A program made the position numbers and the translations under genes. Positions 43,454 to 52,217 of a stretch of 52,217 nt of DNA are shown here, piece after piece (position 1 is the stretch's first letter; each line of letters starts with the position of its first letter). Source of the DNA: Virgisporangium ochraceum (GTDB lineage Bacteria > Actinomycetota > Actinomycetes > Mycobacteriales > Micromonosporaceae); NCBI RefSeq assembly GCF_016863655.1, contig NZ_BOPH01000153.1, forward strand, positions 1 through 52,217. Direction: 5' to 3'. The notes under the pieces were generated by a model. That model did no database searches and had not been told where the DNA came from. It saw nothing but the letters and a program-made list of their open reading frames with translations.

Positions 43454-45970
43454 TTGGCTAACGGCAATCGGCTGAGCATGTCGTACGGGCGTAAGTTCAC
43501 CGCCATCGCACTGGGCGCGGTCGGTCTGTTCATCGTGTCCTACGGCATCGGCCTGGGCAATCCGGGGATCATCGCCGTGGGTGTGGCAGTCGGCGTGCTG
43601 GGCCCGGCGCTGCTGGTCTTCACCGCCGTGCGCTCCACCGGCCGCCAGTACATCTACGGCACCGCCCACGTCTACAGCGCCTCGCCGCCGCCGTCGTCGG
43701 GCATGGTCGGCCGCTGCGAGCTGCACCTGTCGGTGTTCGCCACCGGAATCGACGGGGTCGCCGTCCGCGTGCTCGACCCGGCCGTCCCGGTGAGCAAGTG
43801 GCCCGACGACGGCGCCACCCTGCCGGTCGAGGTGGTCGCGAACAATCCTCGCAAAGTGCGGGTGCTCTGGGACAAGGTCGTCACCCACGCCCAGGCCGCC
43901 GGCGAGGACCTCTACCCGCAGTACGTGGAGGACCTCCCGCCCGACCTCGACGACGAGTTCGACGACGACCTCCCTCCCGACGAGTACCTCGACGACGACC
44001 TGCCCCCCGTTCCCGTCGGCCCGCCGCCCACGCCGCCGCCGAACATGCCCACCGGCTCCACCACGATCGCCGCCGGGAGCGCGGACTTCGCGCCGGTGTC
44101 GGCGCCGCTGCTGGTCGAGCCGGCGGCCGCACCCCCGCCGGCCGCGCCGAAAGTCAAGGTCGTCGCCGGTTCAGCTCCTGAAGGTGACGCCCGTTCCCAG
44201 ACCCGGGAACAGCCCCACACCGCCGACCGGGTGGGTCCGCTGGGTGCCGACGTCCGCGCCGATCGTGACCGCCGCAACCGCGCCTACGTCTCCGAGACCT
44301 ACGACCCGGACGACGACGAGACCCCCGAGTACTGGCGCGAGGACCGATCCGACGAGGCGGCGCCCTCCGCTGCGTCCTCCGCGGCAACCACCGCCGCCCG
44401 CGCCGAACCCGCCACCGACTCCCCGAAGCCCGTGCTGTGGGCCACCGACCAGGAAGCCGACGAGGGCCAGACCCCCGACCGAGCCTCTGACCGAGCCTCC
44501 GACCGCCATGAAGCCCTCGACGACGAAGACGACGAGGACGACTACGGCCCCGGCGGCGCAGGCCCGGGCGGCGACGGCCCCGGAGGTTCCGGCCCCTTCA
44601 GCACCGGCCCCACCGGCACCGGCCCCCGCGCCACCTACTCCGGCGCACCCAGCACCCCCGGCACCTCCGGCGGCCCCGGCACCTCCGGCGGCCCCGGCAC
44701 CTCCGGCGGCTCCAGTGGCTCCGGCTACGGCGGCGCCGACTCCGGTGGTACGCCGTTGGCCGCGGGAGCCGGTGGCCCGGCCGTGTCCCTGCCGCTCCCC
44801 CGCCGCCGCCCGAGCCCGCACCTGCGCCGCCCGAGCCCGCGCCAACGCAAGGCCTCCGACAGCGAGACCGGCGACCCCCGGGCCACCGCGTCCGGCGGCA
44901 TCAACCCCGTCTACGTCGCCGAGTCCCCGTCGGAGCCGCCACCCGACTGGCCGCTGACCCCGCAGCCGGCCCAGTCGGGCACGTCGCCGTCGTCGGGGCA
45001 GTCGGGGCAGTCCGAGGTCCAGCCGATCCGTCCCGAGTCGCGGCCGGAGCCCGACTACACCGAGATCGTCTCCGGCACGGTCGAGGCGGGCTCCAACGGG
45101 TACGGCGAGGTGCTGACCGGCTCCATCGTCGACGACCACGCCTACTCCGACCGCAGTGAAACCGACCGCATGTCCTTCGACCGCGGCAGCTTCCGGGCCC
45201 TGGAGTTCGACCTGCCCGACCATGGCTCCAACGGCTCCACGCCCACCCGCGCCGCCGCCCGAACCATTCCCACCGACGAAGTCCCCGCCGACGACCCCAC
45301 TGACGAAGCCGCCGGTAGTGGTGACGACCCCTTCAACGTCGTCCCGCTGCGCGTCGACGGCGCGCCCGCGGCGTCCAACGGCACCGTCCGCCGGTTGACC
45401 CCCAGGACTCCGGTCGAAGCCACCGACCCCGACACCGATCCCCCCGCTGGCGCCGATCCCCACGCCGATCCCGAGGCCGAGGCTCACGCCGACCTCGACC
45501 CGGACGACGAGCCGGACGCCGCCGCTGAACCCGACGCCGACACCTTCGCGGCCGAGGGCGACAACTACCTCGCCGCCCCGTCCGCGGGGCTGTCGAGCCT
45601 CGGCTCGGGCGGCTTCAGCGTCACGCTGTTCGTGCGCGAGCTGGCCCGCTCGGTGGCCTTCTACCGCGACGTGCTGGGACTCCCCGAGGTCGACACCGGC
45701 AAGACCTCCGCGGTGCTGGCGCGGGGCGAGTCGCGGATCCTGTTGAAGCGGGTCACCGACCTGCGGCCGGTCGACCGGCGGGTGGTGCACCTGAACCTGG
45801 AGGTGCCCGACGTGCAGGCGGCCTACGACGAGCTGAAGGCCAAGGGTGTCGAGTTCGTGCACCGGCCGAGAGTGGTCAGCCACGGCGAGCAGTTGGAGCT
45901 GTGGGCCGCCACCTTCCGCGACCCCGACGGGCACGCCATCGCGCTGACCCACTGGGAGATCCGCCGCTGA
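43454..45970 (+). CDS. Membrane protein with a C-terminal VOC/glyoxalase domain
   Basis: An 838-aa fusion. TTG 43454 is preceded by GGGAGG (43443-43448) and starts LANGNRLSMSYGRKFTAIALGAVG, two membrane helices (about 13-55) followed by a small cytosolic domain (YIYGTAHVYSAS... to residue 145) that I do not recognise. A ~530-residue acidic, Pro/Gly/Ser-rich disordered linker follows, with PGTSGG repeats. The last ~120 residues are a VOC/glyoxalase-like domain: VTLFVRELARSVAFYRDVLGLPEVD, HLNLEVPDVQAAYDEL and DPDGHAIALTHWE, the usual strand order and C-terminal Glu. A VOC domain tethered to the membrane is unusual. Metal ligands are only partly clear. Confidence 0.85.
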   Translation: MANGNRLSMSYGRKFTAIALGAVGLFIVSYGIGLGNPGIIAVGVAVGVLGPALLVFTAVRSTGRQYIYGTAHVYSASPPPSSGMVGRCELHLSVFATGIDGVAVRVLDPAVPVSKWPDDGATLPVEVVANNPRKVRVLWDKVVTHAQAAGEDLYPQYVEDLPPDLDDEFDDDLPPDEYLDDDLPPVPVGPPPTPPPNMPTGSTTIAAGSADFAPVSAPLLVEPAAAPPPAAPKVKVVAGSAPEGDARSQTREQPHTADRVGPLGADVRADRDRRNRAYVSETYDPDDDETPEYWREDRSDEAAPSAASSAATTAARAEPATDSPKPVLWATDQEADEGQTPDRASDRASDRHEALDDEDDEDDYGPGGAGPGGDGPGGSGPFSTGPTGTGPRATYSGAPSTPGTSGGPGTSGGPGTSGGSSGSGYGGADSGGTPLAAGAGGPAVSLPLPRRRPSPHLRRPSPRQRKASDSETGDPRATASGGINPVYVAESPSEPPPDWPLTPQPAQSGTSPSSGQSGQSEVQPIRPESRPEPDYTEIVSGTVEAGSNGYGEVLTGSIVDDHAYSDRSETDRMSFDRGSFRALEFDLPDHGSNGSTPTRAAARTIPTDEVPADDPTDEAAGSGDDPFNVVPLRVDGAPAASNGTVRRLTPRTPVEATDPDTDPPAGADPHADPEAEAHADLDPDDEPDAAAEPDADTFAAEGDNYLAAPSAGLSSLGSGGFSVTLFVRELARSVAFYRDVLGLPEVDTGKTSAVLARGESRILLKRVTDLRPVDRRVVHLNLEVPDVQAAYDELKAKGVEFVHRPRVVSHGEQLELWAATFRDPDGHAIALTHWEIRR

Positions 45971-46008
45971 GTCAGCGGCACGGGAGTCAGCGGCACGGGA
46001 GTCAGCGG
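45971..46008. repeat. 16-bp tandem repeat between convergent genes
   Basis: gtcagcggcacgggag occurs twice, followed by a partial third copy (gtcagcgg). It lies right after the VOC fusion stop and reaches into the stop of the DUF4233 gene. Confidence 0.8.
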
Positions 46009-46361
46009 AGCACGGACCGCCGCACGTGGAGCATGTACGCCCACAGCAGGGCGAACAGCACCCCGAGCACGCCGAGCGCCACGTGCAGGAAGCTGCTCGC
46101 CAGCAACGTCACCGGGATGGCGATGGCCGCGTACCAGGCCCAGTCGCGCTTGAGGAGTCCACACAGGACGATCGCGAGGGCGGCCAGTACCGCGATGACC
46201 ACCACCGCGGCCGCCGGTGCGTCGAGGCGCACCAACGGCACGATGCCCATCAGCAGGATCAGCGCCATCGCGGCCAGCGCGCCGGCGCCGGCGCCCCGCA
46301 CCGCCGCCGGCGGGTTCCGCAGCCCCGAGGGCCGCGCGTCGCCAGGGTCCGGGGCGCTCAC
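46002..46361 (-). CDS. DUF4233 membrane protein
   Basis: A 119-aa protein with four hydrophobic segments (ALAAMALILLMGIVPLV, AAVVVIAVLAALAIVLCGLL, YAAIAIPVTLLASSFLHVAL, LGVLFALLWAYML). It follows folC in many actinobacteria, where the family is called DUF4233; its function is unknown. The GTG at 46361 lies inside the second copy of the duplicated folC tail, so its start context is a copy of the folC stop region. In relatives ndk often follows; here a convergent gene does. Confidence 0.92.
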   Translation of the reverse strand: MSAPDPGDARPSGLRNPPAAVRGAGAGALAAMALILLMGIVPLVRLDAPAAAVVVIAVLAALAIVLCGLLKRDWAWYAAIAIPVTLLASSFLHVALGVLGVLFALLWAYMLHVRRSVLR

Positions 46362-46432
46362 CGCACCACGAGCTTCCGGGCGTCGGTAACCGTGCTCACC
46401 GCACCAGGAGCTTCCGCGCGTCGGCGACCGTG
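46356..46432 (-). repeat. 38-bp tandem duplication of the folC 3' end
   Basis: 46394-46432 (folC C terminus ADARKLLVR plus stop) is repeated at 46356-46394 with four mismatches over 39 positions. The second copy would read TDARKLVVR and stop, but it is out of frame for folC. It supplies GTGA for the DUF4233 start. Confidence 0.88.
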
Positions 46433-47733
46433 ACGACCGAGCCGGTCACCAGGACGCCGACGCCGCCCAGGCCCAGTTCGATGTCCTCCTCGGCGAGCGC
46501 CACCGCCCGCTCGATGGCGTCGGGCAGGTCGGTCACCGCGTGCACCCGGTCTTCGCCGAAGACATCGACGGCCAGGTTCGCCAGTTCCGCCGCCGGCATC
46601 GCGCGCGGAGACGTGTTGCGCGTGACCACGACGGCGTCGACGGCGGGCTCGAGCCGGTCGAGCATGCCGCGCACGTCCTTGTCCTCCAGCACCGCGAGCA
46701 CCGCCACCAGGCGACGGAAGTCGAACTCCTCGCCCAGCGCGGTGACCAGCGCAGCCACGCCCGCCGGGTTGTGCGCGGCGTCCAGCAGGATGGCCGGGGC
46801 GCTGCGCACGCGCTCGAGCCGGCCGGGCGACGTCACACCGGCGAAGCCCTCCTGGACCACCGACGCGTCCAGGGCACGGCTGGAGCCAGCGCCCAGGAAC
46901 GCCTCGACGGTCGCCAGGGCCAGCGCGGCGTTCTGCGCCTGGTGCCCACCGTGCAGCGGCAGGTGGATCCCCTCGTACACGCCTGACAGGCCCTGCAGCG
47001 TCAGCACCTGCCCGCCGACGGCCAGGGAGCGGCCCAGCACCCCGAACTCCTGGCCCTCGCGGGCGATCGTCGCACCGACCTCGGCGCAGTGGCGCAGGAT
47101 CGGCTCCATCGCCTCCGGTGGCTGGGTGGCGCAGATCAGCGTCGCTCCCTTGTGGACGATGCCGACCTTCGCCAGCGCGATGTCCTCGAGTGTGTCGCCG
47201 AGCCACTCGGTGTGGTCGAGCCCGATCGGCGTGATGACGCACGTGCGCGCCTGGATGACGTTCGTCGAGTCGTCGACGCCACCGAGGCCGACCTCGACGA
47301 CGCCGACGTCGACGGGCGCGTCGGCGAACGCGGCGAACGCCAGGGCGGTGGTGAGGTCGAAGTAGGTCAGCGGCTCCTCGGCCTCACTGTCCACATAGGA
47401 CGCGACGGGCTGTACCTCGCGGTAGATGTCGACGAAGCGTTCCTCGCTGACCGGCTCGCCCTCGATGCTGATCCGCTCCCGCACCGACGACAGGTGCGGG
47501 CTGGTGTACCGGCCGACCCGAAGCCCGTGCGCGCGCAGCAGCGAGTCGACCATGCGCGCCGTCGACGTCTTGCCGTTGGTTCCGGTCAGGTGCACCGTCG
47601 GGTACGCCCGCTGGGGGTTGCCGAGCAGGTCGAGTAGCGCCTCGATGCGGCCGAGGTCGAAGACCATCCGGGTGTAGCCGCGCGCCATCAGTTCGGCGTC
47701 GACCCGGCGGAACTCGTCGCGTGCGTCAGCCAC
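46396..47733 (-). CDS. folC: Bifunctional folylpolyglutamate/dihydrofolate synthase
   Basis: A 445-aa FolC adding glutamate to dihydropteroate and folates. The P-loop GTNGKTSTAR is at 51-60, followed by TSPHLSSVRERI, VEVGLGGVDDSTN, and DAAHNPAG in the C-terminal half, all standard. The GTG at 47733 has no clear Shine-Dalgarno. Gene order valS, folC, DUF4233 (all -) matches other actinobacteria; the 99-bp gap to valS contains no recognisable signal. Confidence 0.97.
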   Translation of the reverse strand: MADARDEFRRVDAELMARGYTRMVFDLGRIEALLDLLGNPQRAYPTVHLTGTNGKTSTARMVDSLLRAHGLRVGRYTSPHLSSVRERISIEGEPVSEERFVDIYREVQPVASYVDSEAEEPLTYFDLTTALAFAAFADAPVDVGVVEVGLGGVDDSTNVIQARTCVITPIGLDHTEWLGDTLEDIALAKVGIVHKGATLICATQPPEAMEPILRHCAEVGATIAREGQEFGVLGRSLAVGGQVLTLQGLSGVYEGIHLPLHGGHQAQNAALALATVEAFLGAGSSRALDASVVQEGFAGVTSPGRLERVRSAPAILLDAAHNPAGVAALVTALGEEFDFRRLVAVLAVLEDKDVRGMLDRLEPAVDAVVVTRNTSPRAMPAAELANLAVDVFGEDRVHAVTDLPDAIERAVALAEEDIELGLGGVGVLVTGSVVTVADARKLLVR

Positions 47734-47832
47734 GGGGAACCACGCATCCGTTCACGCGCACGCGCCGCTGTGCGGCGCCCGCGCGCGTCGCGTCGTACCC
47801 GGCCATCACCATGCGCGTCTCCCCGACGCTTT

Positions 47833-50445
<2,613 letters not shown>

Positions 50446-50816
50446 AGTCCGAGTCTACGGAGCCGGCGGGGTCGGTTGCCGCCCAGGTGGGGCGCCCACC
50501 CGGCCATGTGTCAGCCCACCGGCGAGGCGGTTCGCGCGGTCTTTCGGCTGGCCACCGGCGCACAGTTGGCCGAGGTTGCGCACGGTCCGGTCCGCGACAA
50601 TAGGTGAATTAACGTTCTGTTCGACGCCTCCGTCGTTACAGGACGTCCGCAAGCGCTGGACCGGGAGGTTGGCAGCACGTTGTTACCGTCGTAGATCCTG
50701 CTGTTGAGCAGGGGATCTGTGACGTGACGCACTTCCCGCGGCCGTTTCCGGCATGCCTTCGGTGCGCCGGCGCTGATTCGAACAGGAACCATGCACCAAC
50801 CCCGTGGAGGGCCCCC
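50446..50816. other. Intergenic region between divergent valS and a membrane protein
   Basis: No gene is supported. The stretch contains an AT-richer patch (gtgaattaacgtt, about 50605-50617) and an imperfect hairpin, agatcctgct at 50693-50702 against agcag-gatct at 50707-50718 with a 2-nt bulge, upstream of the downstream GTG start. Both divergent promoters must lie here. Confidence 0.5.
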
Positions 50817-51743
50817 GTGACCTACCCCCCGTCCGGCCAGTCCTGGAGCGGCCAGCCCGAGCAGAACCAGCCCCAGTACGGGGGTTACTCCGGCGGCGCA
50901 CCCACTCCTCCGCTCAGCGGACCGCCCCACACCCAGGGCGGCTACGAGACTGGCGGCTACAACCCGCAGGAGTCGTACACCACCGAGCCCCCGATGTCGG
51001 GGCAGCCGTACCAGCAGCCGTCGTACGACCAGGGTTACGGCGCTTCGTATCCCCCTCCCGCGTACCAGGGTTACGCGCCTCCGCAGCAGACCCCGTCGTT
51101 CGTCACGCCGACCCCGCCGAGCCGCAACCGCGGCGGCATGCTGGCCCTGGTGATCGGCGGCATCGTGATCCTGCTGGTCCTCGTGGGCGTGGGTGTCGGC
51201 CTGGCCGTCACCTCGGGCGACGACGACCCGGTCGCCACCCCGACGCCGGGGGCGTCCTCGGCCAGCCCGTCGCCCACCGAGGCGGCGGAGTATCCGGCCC
51301 GGATCGACCTGCCGACCACCGTCGCCGGCCTGACGAAGGTCACCGACAACGCCGCCCTGAACCAGACGGCCAACGAGACGGCGCAGCAGATCAAGGTCGA
51401 CACCAACGCCGACAGCGCGATCGCCGCCTACTACGCCCCGTCCGGCGACCTGACGAAGGTGGTGGGCCTGATCGGTGCCACCGGTCGCATCACCGACCCG
51501 GAGGGCGAGCTCGAGGACGCCTTCACCGGTGAGATGGGCGTCACCGGCATCCAGGACGTCGACGCCGGCCCCCTGGGCGGCACGATGCGCTGCGGCACCA
51601 CCGCGAACAACGGTCAGGCCCTGACCGTCTGCGGCTGGGCCGACGGCGGGAGCCTGGCGCTGGGCATCTTCCTGAACCGCTCCCAGTCGGAGAGCGCCAC
51701 CCTGTTCAGCCAGATCCGCGGCGAGATCCTCAAGCGCGGCTGA
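50817..51743 (+). CDS. Single-pass membrane protein of unknown function, paralogue B
   Basis: A 308-aa protein. The GTG at 50817 follows GGAGG (50806-50810). Residues 1-100 are Gln/Tyr/Pro/Gly-rich (GYETGGYNPQESYTTE), cytoplasmic; a transmembrane helix follows (GGMLALVIGGIVILLVLVGVGVGLAV, about 106-130); then an outer domain with CGTTANNGQALTVCGWADGGSLALGIFLNRSQSESATLFSQIRGEILKRG at the end. The same pattern ends the protein at 27600-28655. Two cysteines, in MRCG and VCGWAD, are conserved in both. Function unknown; conserved outer domain suggests an envelope role. A strong terminator follows. Confidence 0.88.
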   Translation: MTYPPSGQSWSGQPEQNQPQYGGYSGGAPTPPLSGPPHTQGGYETGGYNPQESYTTEPPMSGQPYQQPSYDQGYGASYPPPAYQGYAPPQQTPSFVTPTPPSRNRGGMLALVIGGIVILLVLVGVGVGLAVTSGDDDPVATPTPGASSASPSPTEAAEYPARIDLPTTVAGLTKVTDNAALNQTANETAQQIKVDTNADSAIAAYYAPSGDLTKVVGLIGATGRITDPEGELEDAFTGEMGVTGIQDVDAGPLGGTMRCGTTANNGQALTVCGWADGGSLALGIFLNRSQSESATLFSQIRGEILKRG

Positions 51744-51759
51744 TCTGTTCTGTTGTTTC

Positions 51760-51789
51760 GGGCCCGGTACCAGCCTTGGTACCGGGCCC
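51760..51789 (+). terminator. Terminator after membrane paralogue B
   Basis: A perfect 13-bp stem pairs 51760-51772 with 51777-51789 around GCCT. It starts 16 bp past the stop. Confidence 0.88.
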
Positions 51790-52175
51790 TACGCGTCTGG
51801 CACAGATGCGGATGAACAACGCACCGCCACGATGACGAACCGCTCATGGTCGCGGAGAACGCCTCGGCATCGGGCGCGTCGACCGGGCCGATGTTGTGTA
51901 CGACCTGCGGCCGATATCGGTCCCCGTCCTCACCGAACTCAGCCCGCAGCGAGGCCGCGACCGGGGCGGCGCGGGCGGTGAGGCGTGCGGGTGATCGTGA
52001 GAGCCGCAGCCAGCAGCTTGACGGTGTCGGCGCCGCCGGCCGAGCCGAACCGGCCGCAGCTGCCTGACCCGACGTGGGCGTGGGCGGTCGACGCCGCGGG
52101 CAAGTTGCTCCTGCAGGGCGCGCCGCCGCGTGGATGGGATTCCGCCCCGGGGATTCGAGTGCGGACATGGCGATA
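51790..52175. other. Region without a supported gene
   Basis: No frame here has a credible start and protein. On the minus strand LRAEFGEDGDRY (near 51936) faintly resembles a transposase or other enzyme fragment, but neighbouring frames do not continue it. It may be a decayed gene. Confidence 0.4.
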
Positions 52176-52217
52176 AACAGCTTGGGCCGCCCCGTAATCG
52201 GGGCGGCCCAAGCTGTT
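52176..52217. terminator. Perfect 18-bp hairpin at the right edge
   Basis: 52176-52193 pairs fully with 52200-52217 around a 6-nt loop. The window ends on the stem, so the gene it serves may lie outside to the right on the minus strand or be absent. Confidence 0.75.

Noticed and set aside
51790..52175. IS110-like transposase remnant
   Set aside because: Only one short phrase (LRAEFGEDGDRY) resembles it and the flanking frames do not continue.

Overview
The window is very GC-rich DNA with dense, often 4-bp-overlapping genes, frequent GTG/TTG starts and an actinobacterial gene order. The run rne, rplU, rpmA, obgE, nadD, rsfS, histidine phosphatase, degV, comEA, comEC, holA, rpsT points to an Actinomycetota chromosome. 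Micromonosporales or a close relative is my best guess from gene order and protein style; I have no rRNA to prove it.

Layout. 1-1193 holds no gene I can support and lies just past the 3' end of a tRNA-Lys(CTT) with encoded CCA. 1414-5286 (+) carries two L,D-transpeptidase lipoproteins, rpsT with a strong terminator, and a frameshifted DUF4097-like lipoprotein. 5450-27522 (-) is the housekeeping block: a repeat-rich membrane protein, holA, comEC, comEA, degV, a lipoprotein, a histidine phosphatase, rsfS, nadD, a helix-turn-helix protein, a CxxC protein, a DUF1444-like protein, obgE, rpmA, rplU, a lipoprotein, rne and two radical-SAM-related genes. 27600-28655 (+) is a membrane protein whose paralogue sits at 50817-51743.

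28659-32518 (-) is the most interesting part. Five overlapping genes encode, in transcription order, a vWA protein, an unknown 327-aa protein, a JAB/MPN (JAMM) peptidase, an 80-aa probable beta-grasp ubiquitin-like protein, and a compact E1/ThiF-like enzyme. Together they look like a bacterial ubiquitin-like conjugation/deconjugation module with no recognisable E2. Just upstream lies a membrane Hsp70-like protein (32698-35355, -). A second copy faces it at 37261-39990 (+), so about 1.05 kb of near-identical sequence forms an inverted repeat around an isoaspartyl methyltransferase-like gene and a PlsC acyltransferase. Protein damage, chaperone-like ATPases, a ubiquitin-like tag and an adhesive vWA protein may therefore act in one protein-quality system; that link is inference.

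40025-43138 (-) is ileS behind a translational T-box leader. 43454-45970 (+) is a membrane-anchored protein ending in a VOC/glyoxalase domain. 46002-50445 (-) is DUF4233, folC and valS, with a 38-bp tandem duplication at the folC/DUF4233 junction. The window ends with the second paralogous membrane protein, two strong hairpin terminators and a short stretch with no supported gene.
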